Source: Diphasiastrum complanatum (lineage: Eukaryota; Streptophyta; Lycopodiopsida; Lycopodiales; Lycopodiaceae). Taken from it: a stretch of 64,000 nucleotides of DNA. Location of the stretch: assembly GCA_029204225.1 (NCBI GenBank), contig CM055106.1, positions 9,348,274 through 9,412,273 of the forward strand, read 5' to 3'. Position 1 is the first letter of the stretch; each line of letters opens with the position of its first letter. Below the pieces are notes generated by a model, which worked only from the letters and a program-made list of their open reading frames with translations, ran no database searches and was not told the origin of the DNA. This document shows positions 1 through 10,990 of this stretch, piece by piece. The position numbers were made by a program, and so were the translations under genes.

Positions 1-250
1 TCATGTGTAAAGCCCTTTTGGCCCTCTTGTCATACCTCATTTGATCTTGTTGTGTTGTTGGCCTCTCCTCAAAACCTACAACAATATCCAAAACATCATT
101 CATCTCAAGAAGTGATTCCATCCTCACTTTTCACAATGAATAGTTACTTGAGGCAAGCCTATCATTGGCTTCCAACATGACTCCACTTGATGTAGCCATG
201 TAACAATGGCCTGATCCTCTCTTTCAACCTGTTTCAATGCACAAAGCACT
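1..250 (-). mobile_element. Copia family A fragment: start of gag
   Basis: This is the first ~65 codons of a Copia gag read on the minus strand, with the start codon at 198-200 and a short stretch of leader. It matches the gag start and leader of the Copia at 41411-46660 almost base for base up to about 250, where similarity stops abruptly. The conserved gag opening (ERL..NYS.WK.RMES) is present, but the Trp codon is TGA at 131-133, so the copy is dead. It continues off the left edge. The abrupt end at ~250 marks a truncation or insertion boundary with the next block. Confidence 0.8.
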
Positions 251-599
251 CAGAGACCTCCTCGGTCTAAGTTGAGAGATGCCTTGGAATAGCTTTAGCC
301 TAACATCATCATCTTTCCTAATCTGTTGCAGGACCCACTGGAATACATGTCAAATAATATTGCTTTCGTGTTCACCTTGGCACTTGGAAAAGCATAGATT
401 CTCACTCGCTTGCGTAAAGCCAAGTGTTTGTTTTCCGCAAAATTGTTTTGCAAAAATGAGATCTCTCAATGGCCCTTTACATTCCAGCCCGCTTGAGAAC
501 TTCCTCTGTGTCCTGCTCTCATTGGAGCTTCATGAATTGTTTTCTCGTACTCATTTTTCTTCCCAGGGCTTCAAATACCTGGAAACGTAATATATTTCC
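251..599. other. Unassigned stretch
   Basis: No domain, RNA gene or repeat is recognised here. Short open frames on both strands look like chance. It lies between the Copia gag stub and a Gypsy-related block and may belong to the latter. Confidence 0.4.
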
Positions 600-925
600 A
601 AATTGTAGTGGCCCCAGGTATTATCGCGCCTTTTGTATGAATTCGAATTCTTGCCAATCTTCCACCGCCGCTCTATAATAGAGTTGGGCCATCATTTGGT
701 GGTCTTCTTCTGACTGCAGGGCTATGTTGAGATTGATCTTTATATGATCTAAACCTCGATCCCAAAAACATTCTTGATTAATGAGAAACACTATGGATCG
801 ACAATATTCAGCAATAGAATTATATTTATGGTCAAAGTCTAGTAGCTGCAGTCTCAAGTCATCTATTGTTGAGCTCTCTGAAATTCCTAGAATAACTAAC
901 CAGTTGACAGCCTCGACTCGCAATC
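600..925 (-). pseudogene. Diverged relative of the Gypsy accessory-ORF C-terminal domain
   Basis: A ~100-residue open frame on the minus strand begins near 923. By eye it aligns with the last domain of the accessory protein at 57482-60618. Both have an 'NW..I' start, a D-rich helix, a LYYRAA or VYYRAA motif, and 'D.W...F' just after it. Spacing between these landmarks is similar in the two copies. Identity is low, so this is a tentative assignment. The gag-like region on the same strand at 2113-4275 and the LTR-like piece at 1420-1721 suggest all three once belonged to one or two related Gypsy elements. No catalytic motif is visible, and I do not know the function of this domain. Confidence 0.35.
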
Positions 926-1419
926 AATCCGTTGGCCATGGATTTCTTCTCTTGATTGGCATATAGAAGGGGTCAACCCTCTTCTAGGCTGGTGCCCTTG
1001 AATACTCCTACAGCCTCTTGCTATCCTTCAAGATCTTATTTCTCTACTATGCCTGTGGCTCTAAAGCGACAATGATTTTAGACCTCGTGGAATATTGGCT
1101 CTGGTCTAGGTCATCCTTTCTGCCCCTCATGTTTCAAGGGTACTTTCTTGCGAACTTCTCCGACTCTCGTACATCGGCCATCCTGGGTCTTGGCTCGATC
1201 GGTTGGGTCATCTTTGGCTATTGCTGAGGCTTCACTAGATAATCTTCAAATGCCTTGGCACCCTTATCTTCTCTTCTGGCCCTTTCACTTGTTGAGGGCT
1301 CAGCTTCACCCACGTCACACCGACAGGTCATGGTAAAAATCTTCGAAGGTCTAGTTGCCCATCTTGAGGCTCCCAAAGGCAGCCTCGATTGTCTCTTGGT
1401 TCATTAGGAAAAGGGCCAA
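926..1419. other. Unassigned; possible rest of a decayed LTR
   Basis: No coding domain is recognised. An LTR of the type at 60665-61485 is about 820 bp, so the left part of the LTR-like sequence starting at 1721 should fall here. I see no convincing similarity left beyond about 1420. Confidence 0.3.
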
Positions 1420-1721
1420 ACTCACATGATTCATGTGAGATTGAGAGATTTCCTTTTAACTTAGAACCTTATGAACTTGACTTTGGGCTTTTTAATTAAT
1501 TTATTCTAATAAGGTCCAAAGTCCTTTTATTCAAGTTCTATCTATCCGATTTGTGTGGTCACTGGGTCGGTCTTATACACGCAGGAAGCCGGTGCCCTCG
1601 CACTTATTATTCTAACTGTACACTTTACTGAGGCGGGGCCCACTAGGTAAGGCTTGGCCAACAGTATTTCAAGTGGTGGGACCCACTTGTTTATTATTGT
1701 GCAGGAAATACCCACAACATT
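1420..1721 (-). repeat. Decayed LTR related to the Gypsy LTRs at 50299-51118 and 60665-61485
   Basis: Read on the minus strand from 1721, the sequence starts TGTTGTGGGTATTTCC, like TGTTGGGGGTATTCCC in the 50.3-51.1 kb LTR. It then shares a GCGAGGGCA...TCCTGCGTGTATAA block, an ACTTGG.CCTT block and a CTCACATGAATC.TGTGA block in the same order and orientation. The match is patchy, so this is an old relative. A 106-codon frame reads through part of it (1542-1862), but that is probably fortuitous. Confidence 0.5.
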
Positions 1722-2112
1722 TTCCGTAGCACGTTCAAAGTTCTTTTTGTCGGCCTCCCTCTCTTGAATAAGCCTAATATACTTTTTCATTCGGATTGCC
1801 GAGGCTTGAGGGGCCTGAACTTGGATATGTTTTGGCTTCACGGGAGGGGCATCAACCATCATCGCACCAGATGATCCATCTCGAGCTTGGTTGATCTAGA
1901 TCATCTGTTGCTTAAGTTGATTTTGGACTTCATTCAGCTCTTTGGCTTGCTTGTCCATGACCCAAAGTAGTGCCAGTCCCTTGGCACTAGGCTGCAACTC
2001 TCGTGAAGGGGTGCTGTTGTCAGTTCTTCTATTGCTGGGACATGGGTGCTTTAGAAAAAGCGTGGATAAAATTCACTTACGTAAAACCTGAGGCTTTATT
2101 GGATGATGGCGA
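1722..2112 (-). other. Gypsy-related internal sequence with a short helical frame
   Basis: The frame entering the LTR-like piece encodes a charged, probably helical segment (KKYIRLIQEREADKKNFERA) before the junction. The ~70 bases beside the junction also resemble the sequence beside the LTR at 51118, so either the flank belongs to the element or two LTRs sit at the same place in related sequence. The remainder to 2112 shows nothing recognisable. Confidence 0.3.
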
Positions 2113-4275
2113 TCAACAAGAACTTGGACTTGCCAGATTTTCAATAATACCCATAAGGTCTGATGGCCATTCCGGATAACCTTGTTCATTGACAATTGGG
2201 TAGTCGAGGTATGCCATTGGAGGATCCCAAGATAAATCTTGCTGATATAATGGATCCTCAGAGATCGGCACAACTGGTCCCAATGTCATGAACTCTCTCA
2301 AATCATAATGTGGATATGACATGCTTGCTTGACTCTCTTGTCTATCCAGGTATTCATGGTATGCCATGACTTAACGACTTTCCTCAACAGTCAATATCAT
2401 AGATTTAAGACAAGGCTTTTTCATTGTAGATTCTGGTTCTTGCTGTACAATTGGCCATTTTGGGCTTGGATTTTTTGGATTTGGCCGTCTAAGCAATGTG
2501 ATGTCTTGATGTAGCTTTGTGGTGGCCAGATGTTGAGTGGAACATTTCGACTTTGGTTGGATCTTACTTATGATTGGCATTGAAATCAGAGGACAATCTT
2601 CCACCTTAGTCTTTCCTTTCTCAATGGAGTGCTCTCTTGAAGGTGGTATAGATGGATCATTGCGTTGACTGGTAGTCAGTTTGCCTTCAAATTGCATGGT
2701 TGACATGAGACCAACATTGAAAGCATCGTGTAATCCACACGCCATTGCAATTCAATATTAAATACATGTGGACACCATTTCTAGAAGCATTCAGCAAATG
2801 CATGGAATTTGTCAGCACATACCTTCGACTGATTACAACGTGTTCGCTTTGGTTGTGTAGATGCAGTTGTCAAATCCTGAGTTTGCAACTCAGTAGCCAA
2901 CTTCTGATCTACCAATTGTTGCTTGATATCTGACAGCTCCTGTGCGAGCTTGTCAATCTTCGCGACTGCCTCCAAATATTCAGGATGGTCTGAGGCTCCG
3001 GAGCAAGCAAGCACAGCTTGAAGTTGCTGTGTGGGGTCATCGATGTGGAGCATCCACCAGAAGTTGTTGCAACATTTGTTTAATGAGGCTTGGTAAAATC
3101 TGCTGGATTGCATCTGTTGCCAATTTATTGACTTCTTTTGCTATCCTTGGTTGGATAGATTTTATCCACTCTATCTTTTGTGGTGTTGGTGATTCACGTG
3201 TGGTCGTGTTAACTTGTCTTAGGATCTTTCTCTCATTCCTTTCATCCGCATCTGCTTCGTAACCAGGTTGCACTAGAAGTTTGCGTTTGTAGTGCAGCTT
3301 CTCAGTTGGTGGATTTGCATGGTCATATGTAGGTTGTCGATTCAAACAGGTAGGAGTCATAATGGCTTTTCTTGGATCTCTTAGTGGACAATTACGACAT
3401 GGGTGATTGATGCCGCATTGTTCACACCAAGGATAAAAGGAGGACAGATCATTTCGGTGTGGACATTCTGATCTACAATGTTTACCTCCACATCCGAAAC
3501 ACCATACTGTGTGTAAGATTTTGTCACCTCTCAATTGATACGCGTACATTGGTATCAGGTCTCCTTTAATCCCTTCCACAGAATATAGTGGTGAGCCAGT
3601 TTGAACTTTCTCTGCCTGGGATGATTTGCTCACTGATATAACCAATACTTCCACCGAAACTTGCCTAGCCACTAGAGAAGATTCTGAAAGTCTTGAGACC
3701 GATCTACTTTCTTTGGAGGAGCGATCTGATGGCAAGCTAGATGGCATAGATGAGGATTTTGTTGATTGATTCCCAATCTCCAAAATTCCCTTATTGGCTT
3801 GATTTCGTAGTCTCAGATTCCGAACTGGACATTGAGGTGTTGGATGTTTTCCAAAACAATAATGGCACTAGTCCAGTGGTCGAATCTTCCGATTGACATT
3901 TCGTGGTGCTGGGAGGTAATAAGATTGACTGCATATCTCATCTGTGTCACTGACAATTTGCATCTGGTCATCCGTACTGCTAGTACTTTGGCTAGTGTTG
4001 TCTGTGGCATCTTGTAGATTAGATGCTCTATCATCCCTGATTGTTTGAATGTTGGATATGGGATATAATGGTGCATGCAAGATCTGTGCTTCTGCAATTG
4101 CGGCTGCCTTACAGAGTTCGTTTGGACTGGTATATGATGTAAAGGGTGGCATACCAATCTTGATCTCATGCGGTAATCCGGCATAGAAAAATGCCATTTT
4201 GTGGTGACTAGGAAGACCGAAATTCCAATCTCCCTGCCATCTTGGCAAATCGTGCAATGTAGCCCTTGAGAGTTT
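2113..4275 (-). pseudogene. Gypsy gag-like polyprotein, broken
   Basis: Minus-strand frames at 4257-3868, 3783-3037, 3113-2781, 2745-2371 and 2367-2113 join into one decayed gag. The right end reads ETLKGYIARFAKMAG, then (after a one-base shift) a capsid-like segment ending in MAFFYAGLP. This is followed by CX2CX4HX4C-like knuckles: CHYCFGKHPTPQC, a CFGCGGKHCRSEC-type knuckle and CEQCGINHPCRNC. Three closely spaced Cys/His clusters suggest nucleic-acid binding of viral-type capsid RNA. A Gln/Lys-rich, probably coiled-coil tail follows. Protease, reverse transcriptase and integrase are not seen downstream. The 52-kb Gypsy has a similar pair of knuckles, so the two are related. Confidence 0.6.
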
Positions 4276-5250
4276 CTCCGGTGTTGCGCCGGCGCCTCAA
4301 AGGGCGCTGGGACTTGAGCGGTTTCCCCAACACGCGCTTAAGTCTAACATTCATCCATCATGCACTTACATAAAAGCCAACTCAGAATCGTAACAAGCTT
4401 AACCATTCAGACTTAAGAAAACTGGAATCCCAACCAACCCGAAAGCCAACTCAGAATCCGTCCCCAAAAGGTAACCAAAGGCAAAGACAAGCCACACATG
4501 AAACCCAAGGCATAGTGGTCGCCAAACTGACCAATTGGCATAGCGGCAAGCCCCATGTCGATGACAGGGACCCTTAGGCGCCAGCGACGCAAAAAGGTTG
4601 TAGTAAGGGTCCTTCCACTTGGACCAGTCCCGGAGGCGAAACCGAAATGGTAATCATCCCCAAGGATCAACTTTATTAGATTTGGAAGAGGTTACATTCA
4701 TACATAGACTGACCGGTCTCGGGGCCACCAACACGTGCTGGGCATTGTGCCTGGCTCGTGCTGGTAGAGGGAGCTGAGACCTGGCGACTGGATTCCTGGC
4801 GCTGGTTGAGCTGCCCAAGTTTCTGTCTGCCGGACTCCCCCTATAGTTCTGCTGTGATTCGGCGCACCCCCTCTGGTTTGAAACATAGTGCTTTCTGGTA
4901 AAGCACGCTTTTTAGGACTTAGTTTTTATTTTGCTGATTAAGCCTGGCAAGCCTGGCAGAATCAGTCTGGCTCCCGGACATGGGTCCCGGGAGCCGTCCC
5001 GGCGGCCGAATCAACCTGCTTTCCTGACTAGGCCATGACTCGAGCTCCAGAGCTAGCTCATGACTTTGTGACTACTTGACTGGCTCACCACAGGTCGGAG
5101 GCTCAGTCCTTGACATTCTAACTTGCTCTGGGACCTTAGGGAGTGTCACCCCTTTGAGTCTTACAGGGCACGCTGGGTGCACCCAAGTCAGCTTTACAAC
5201 ATCCGGAAAGCATTGAGATTTGGGCAAACTGCTCATACATTGCCATGGCC
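4276..5250. other. GC-rich unassigned segment
   Basis: Composition changes sharply at about 4280 (GCGCCGGCGCC) and stays GC-rich to about 5200, unlike the AT-rich surroundings. Short frames on the minus strand (4413-4670, 4698-4886) have no recognisable domain. It lies between a Gypsy gag and the LTR of a Copia, so it may be an LTR or noncoding part of another element. No second copy exists in the window to prove that. Confidence 0.3.
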
Positions 5251-5484
5251 TGTTGTGTGCAAGATGAAGATGATATGGGTGGTGTGGTAATGTACGAGAG
5301 AGAGATTAGGGGATTTTGTTGAATGCTACATTAATCTATTAACGTAGTACAGCAGTGTCTGTCTACATTCTGGAGGACTGTAGGAATGATACAACTGGCA
5401 GTGACCATCAATCATATCTGAAATCCATCCGAATCATTGTGTTTGTTTTTTGCGATCGCAATTCTCATTAGTGGTATCAAAGCC
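5251..5484 (+). repeat. Probable 5' LTR (5251-5467) and primer site of Copia B1
   Basis: TGGTATCAAAGCC at 5472-5484 matches the plant tRNA-iMet primer site with one change. The preceding sequence ends ATTCTCA, a fitting LTR end. TGTTGTGTGC at 5251 is a plausible LTR start, but no second LTR is available, so the left limit is a guess. Confidence 0.5.
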
Positions 5485-5582
5485 TACCTTGTCATAGTCT
5501 GACATAGCCAAAAGGCTATCAGATCCAGGAGGACAAGCATTCAAACAAACAACAATCAACAAGAGAACACACTTCATAAGCA

Positions 5583-7573
5583 ATGGCTTCAATCAGTAGC
5601 ATATAGAGCAAGATCTATACAATTTCTGATTCTTCAAGATCTAACTTTCTAGCTTGGAAAGCTAAGACATCATTGATACTCAAGGGTGAAGGTTTATTCC
5701 CCTAGGTGGATGGCATGAGAGATGCCTACGACATCAGGCAAAGAGCTACGCGAGTGGAGGGAGAAAAATGACAAGGCAGTAGCCTTGCTATCTTCATCCA
5801 TCGAAGATAGTCTCACACTTGACCTGGCTACACTCTCCAAAGCAAAGGAGATGTGGGATACATTGCTCACGTGATTTCAAACGAAATTAAGAAGTCAAAT
5901 AATGATGCTGGAAGATCAGTTGATGAACCTGCAGTGGGACGACAAAGATCTCACTTCTTTTGTAAGGAAGATGAAGGATCTATTCCTGTCACTACACAAA
6001 TTTGGAGCAGAGAACGTAGTGTCAGTAGAGAAGCAGCTCACTTACCTGTTGAGAGCCTTACCCAGATCTTTCCAAACAACCAGAACCCTGCTCGTGAAAG
6101 ATCCTACCTTGAACCTCAAAAAGGCGATTGTTGAGATTCGAGAGGTAGTCGAGGCTAGAAAACACCTTGATCACAAGGACGGTTCTGACCAGGCCCTCTA
6201 CAACAACAAAAGAAAATCCAAGAAACAATTCAAGCCTAAGAGGGAGTCGAATCAAAGGCAGGATCGTGATCAACAAGCAGAGGGGACCAGCAAAGACAAC
6301 TAGAAGAGCAAAGGGAGGTCGAAACATCAAGGAGAGAAAAGAAGACTTGCGTGAGATGCAGACGAGATGGGCACACAATTGATACATGCTGGCTCAATCC
6401 AAAAATTGAGTGTACCCACTGTCACAAGAAGGGTCATGCAATCATGGATTGTTGCATGAACTCGAGAAACAAATCAGCACAAAGCAGACAGGAAAAAGAC
6501 AACAGTTCATCCTATGTCGAGGAGCCTGAGAGCTCAAAAATGGGCAAAGAGAGATCGAACAGAAATTGTTCGACTGCCTATATTTGTGCAACATCAACAT
6601 CTGACACACATGAGGTGATCCTAGATTCAGGAGCCACCTCACACTTCGTGACATCAAGATGAATAATGACTGATTTCAGAAGTGTTGATCCTTCAAGATT
6701 CATAGTTCTTGGAGATGGATCTAAATATCAAGTCAATGGTATTGGTTCATTGTGGCTCAACACCAATGGTAGAGACAGACGACTCAAAGATGTTCTGTTT
6801 GTGCCTACACTACAACAAGACTTGCTTTATGTGGCAAGAATAATGAATCCAGGGATGCGTGTGATGTTTTCTAACGAAGCATGCAATGTGGTTGATGCCA
6901 GTACTAGTACCTTGATCGCTCAAGGTAGAAGAAAAGGTAATGTATATCACCTGAAGGTACGCCTGCCTGCAGATCAAGTGCATCAGACTCATGATGATTT
7001 GCCAGACACTCTGTGGCACAGGAGACTATGCCACATGAATTCAATGGCACTTTACCAAGCTATCCATCATGGAGCGATAACAGGAGTCAGCATCTCGAAT
7101 GCAACCAGTTCGACCACCTGTGATGCATGTTTGAAGGGTAAGATGTCACACACTCCATTTGTCAAAGACTCCTACAGAATGACCAAGATTTTGGAGTTAG
7201 TGCATTCTGACATCTGTGGGCCTTTCAACGTGATCTCAGTAGGAGGCTCAAAATATTACATGACCTTCATTGATGATTATAGTAAATTTGCCAGAGTGTA
7301 CTTTATTAGAATAAATTTGAAGCACTTGATAAATTCACAAAGTATGTGAATTGGGTTGAGAGATGCACATGCAACAAAGTGAAGCAGATCAGGACAGATC
7401 GAGGTGGCGAATACATCTTGAATTGTTTTACTGACTTCTGCAATGATCGTGGCATCATTCATAGAAGGACTGCAGCCTATACAACACAACACAATGGTGT
7501 AGTAGAGAGAAAGAATAGGACTCTGATGGAAGCTGCCAGATGCATGATGGCCTACTCGAAAGTATCCAACTTA
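5583..7573 (+). pseudogene. Copia B1 gag-protease-integrase, truncated
   Basis: Starts with ATG at 5583, about 100 bases after the primer site. Order: UBN2-type gag (5583-6300, several in-frame stops), two zinc knuckles (CVRCRRDGHTIDTC and CTHCHKKGHAIMDC, about 6350-6460), aspartic protease motif LDSGATSHF (about 6620), GAG-pre-integrase with LWHRRLCHMN (about 7010), and integrase core with HSDICGPF, FIDDYS and DRGGEY. Frame breaks occur near 6300, 6660 and 7330. The frame stops dead at 7573 in the integrase core, where a different Copia on the other strand begins. Reverse transcriptase and 3' LTR are missing. This family differs from the other Copias here except for its rough similarity to the one at 39720-47712. 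Confidence 0.8.
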
Positions 7574-8861
7574 TAAAGTTTGCCAAGTCTAGTGCCCTTA
7601 GCCACTATCTTACCCTTCTTCTTGATGAAACGTTCATTTGAAGCAAAGTCAACATTGAAACCATTGTCTACCATTTGACCAACACTTAGCATATTCTTTG
7701 TTATTGTAGGAATGTACAAAACACCTTCTATGTTGATCTAGAAGGTTGATCTTTTTGGAAGATCCTAAGCAAAAGGGAATGCTACCAACTCCTTCAATCT
7801 TACAAGCCTCATCATTTGCTGTATAGATAGACTTTATAGGTCCATCATAAGATAAGAGAGAAGAGAAAAACTCCCTTTTGCTAGTCATGTGTGAACTAGC
7901 ACCCGAGTCAATCCACCAAGGATCTTCTCCTTTGAAACTTATTGAAGAAAATATGGACATCATGAGAGAGTCCTCATGTGAACTCTCCTCCTCCTCCTCT
8001 TTGCTCATGTTGGCTTGGCTTTGATCTTGCTTCCTCTTGAAGCATTCCGAGGCATAATGCCCCATCTTGCTACAATAGTAGCACTTCACCTTTGATTTGT
8101 CCTTCTTGACTTTGGTGGTTGATGGAGATGCCTTTGAGGGTCCTTCTTGATCCTCAAGCTTTGAAGACTTCTTGAATGTTGATCCTTTGCCTTTGGACTT
8201 GCCTTTGCCTTTGGTGAAGAGAGCTTGGTCATCTCCACCTTGGATGGAAAGTCTATCCATCCTCTCTTGAATTTGGCTCCTTCTTGATTCCTCGGCCATG
8301 AGTAGCTTACCCATAATTGCCTTGGAGTTCTTCAAGTATGGGTAGCTTACCCATAATTGCATATCCCTGAACCAAATTGTCAAACTCAAAGCTTAGTCCA
8401 TTCAATATGAGTTGAACAAGCTCTTCATCCTTGATAGGATCACCTATGAAGGCTAGCTCTTTGTTCAATTCCTTTACTCTTAGGACAAAAGTATGTGCAC
8501 TCTCTCCTTTCTTTTGATAGCTTCTATAGATTTGATTCTTCAAAGCTAACATTCTAGTTTGGTTCTTGGATTCGTAGACCTTTTGCAAAGTATCCCAAGC
8601 ATCTTGAGCCGAAGTGCAATCTCCTACCTCTCTTAAGAGTTCATTTGCAACATTCATTTTTATGCAATGTAGTGCAACATTGCACCTCTTGATGTATTTG
8701 GATTTTTCTTGAGGATGAATAGGTTCACCCTCCTTACCATTTACAATTTCCATCAGATCTTGCATGATCATGATGGATTCCATTCTAACTTTCCATATGG
8801 AATAGTTAGTTTTGTTGAGCCTTTCATTAGTATCCAAAAGATATGCATTTGTAGATGCCAT
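7574..8861 (-). pseudogene. Copia C gag-protease, truncated
   Basis: Minus-strand start at 8861. The gag domain (NERLNKTNYSIWKVRMES) is followed by a Lys-rich linker, a zinc knuckle CYYCSKMGHYASEC (about 8040-8080) and protease WWIDSGASSH (about 7895-7920). It then continues toward the GAG-pre-integrase region until 7574. A 40-bp tandem duplication at 8302-8360 shifts the frame in gag, and another shift lies near 7735. Integrase, reverse transcriptase and 3' LTR are absent because the element ends at the junction with Copia B1. Leader, primer site and 5' LTR follow on the right. Confidence 0.8.
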
Positions 8862-9658
8862 CTAGTCTCCTAATCAAGGACTTGACACAAATGAAGGTTA
8901 CTTCTATTGATTTGATTGAAGATCTACCTTATCCCACTTCTTAGGGACCTAAAAACATCAGTAATAGACTTCCTTTAAAGATCTAAGAATGATCTCTAAC
9001 AAAATCAAATCATAGAATACTAGAAACAATGCACTTGCTTGATTGAAGTAGAAAATACTAATAGAATTGCCTCTCTTTCTATAAAGAACATTAAAGCTTC
9101 CAAATGATTTGATCAAGAGTGAATTTCAGAAACCTAATATAAATCCAAAATCACTTGTAAAAGATTTAAATGGAACTTAATGAGGATGCAACACAATCTA
9201 CTATCCAATCACAAGCAAAAAATGATCAAAATTGATGAAAAATTGATCTAATTTGGTGCATAATCAAGCAATGGTTGGACTAAACCTAAATCACTTTAGG
9301 AGGTGTCCACTACACCTTAGAACAGCCTTGAAGAGTCCCCTAAACTCTGATCTTCCCTCTCCTTGAATGCTAGAAAGCCTCCTCTGTGAAATCACCTCCA
9401 AAACTCGCTTAGAAATCAATCCTTGGAGCAAGCAAAACTTGCTATCTTGGTAATGTGAATTGAATTCAACTTTTCCTCTGGTTTTAGACACCTAAAAACC
9501 TGCAAATGAAGTCACAAAACACCAATCTCCAATGTATTTGACTCACTTTGAGTTCTAGAATCAATGCTAGATGCTAAGATCCAATCTACACAAGATTTAG
9601 ATAAAAAATTGTGATCAAATTGAATGAAAACCAAGGATTTAGCTCATTTCAGCCTTTA
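8862..9658 (-). other. Leader of Copia C
   Basis: AT-rich untranslated leader between primer site and gag. No domain is recognised, and the short frame at 9291-9491 has no support. Confidence 0.6.
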
Positions 9659-10353
9659 GGCTCTGATACCATGTAAAAATTAAAGCAAATAAGGATCCTA
9701 AAACACTTGAAATGATGAGAGAAACAATAGATTATGATTTCATAAGATTAGCACGAGTTGAACCATCAAAATCCATCAAAAATCTATGCTTGAACCTCAC
9801 TAAATGGCCCAAATCCTTGAAGAAGGCTTCACACGTGTGAAAGTACGGCCTCCCACAGTCTGAGTACTATACACCAGACCTCCATTCAATCCTATAATCA
9901 TTAGTAATCACAAGTACTCAAACAATTATGAACATAGAGAGCAATTGCACCATTATGAGAGAAAAATCATGAAATTGCTTGATTGATTTTGGTGAGATAT
10001 CATCACCTATATATACATGATCCATCACGGTTTTGGGTAGGTATGAGTGGCCCTAAACCTATCCCTAATGCTAATTTTGGTGGATCTCTCATCCCTACCA
10101 AGTTAGGGTTGGAATCTTAGAGATCCCTCAACAATGCCATAATTACCAAAAATAGCTCCTATTTTTTTTCTCTTGTATCTAAGCATAATTTGGACTCATT
10201 CCAAAGGTTCTAACACTTAGGTCTACTTGAGAACATCCTTATGAATGGAATCCTATGCTATTTGGCACGTTTGACAAGCCACATCATGACCATCTAACTA
10301 TTTACAAGTCATATGACCAAAACTAGTCAAGCTAGAATTGTGAATTTTTAACA
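9659..10353 (-). repeat. 5' LTR (9672-10353) and primer site (9659-9671) of Copia C
   Basis: On the minus strand the primer site reads TGGTATCAGAGCC, an exact tRNA-iMet type site. The LTR beside it has inverted ends (TGTTAAAAATT at the right, AATTTTTACA at the left), 682 bp in all. It contains a CACACGTGTG palindrome at 9830-9839. Its outer end abuts sequence identical to the 3' LTR of the next Copia, showing that Copia C inserted there. Confidence 0.75.
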
Positions 10354-10457
10354 TTTATATGTACAACATGAAATCTAGTGGAAATTATCATGGACATGAC
10401 CCCAAACTCGAGATAGGAAGATAATATTTTAATAATCTTCACACTCCTCCTTAAAAT
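10354..10457 (-). repeat. 3' LTR remnant and polypurine tract of Copia H
   Basis: 10354-10439 repeats 16765-16850. On the minus strand the LTR start is preceded by TTAAGGAGGAGTG, a clear polypurine tract for plus-strand priming. Confidence 0.8.
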
Positions 10458-10990
10458 TTATGTTCCTATCAACATACATTTCGAAATTAGGCCAAGATTA
10501 GACCTCATCTTCATAAAGACATTCTTGAGTAGAGGCTTGGTGAGAAGATCTGCAACACAATCTGAAGATGAAACATGCTCCAATGAGATCTCTCTTCCAA
10601 TGAGCTTTTCTCTTACAAAATGATGAGCCACTTCAATACGCTTGCTCCTTGCATGAAAGACTAGATTATTTGCAAGAGCCTGAGCAGAAATGTTATCATT
10701 CTTGATCATTGGTAAATCTTCATCTGCATAACACTTAAGCTCCAAAAGTAGCCTTTTGATCCATAAAACATCCTTTGTTGTGGTTATAAGAGATTTGTAT
10801 TCAGCTTCACAGGATGATAAGGAAATAGTTGCCTGCTTCTTTGACAACCAAGAAACCAAATTTCCTCCAAGAAATATAGTATAAGCACTTGTGGATTTCC
10901 TATCCAATCTGTCTCCTGCAAAATCTCAATCTGAAAAAGCAATCAAAGTCAGATCTTCTCCTTCATAGTATAGTCCATAATCCAAGGCAG
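10458..10990 (-). pseudogene. Copia H RNase H domain
   Basis: The frame has the Copia RNase H landmarks: DRKSTSAYTIFLG, SWLSKKQATISLSSCEAEY, FHARSKRIEVAHHFVRE, and the C-terminal VADLLTKPL. The 149-residue frame 10458-10907 is open to its stop, and the preceding part is in broken frames to about 10990. It would degrade RNA in the RNA-DNA hybrid. Confidence 0.85.
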
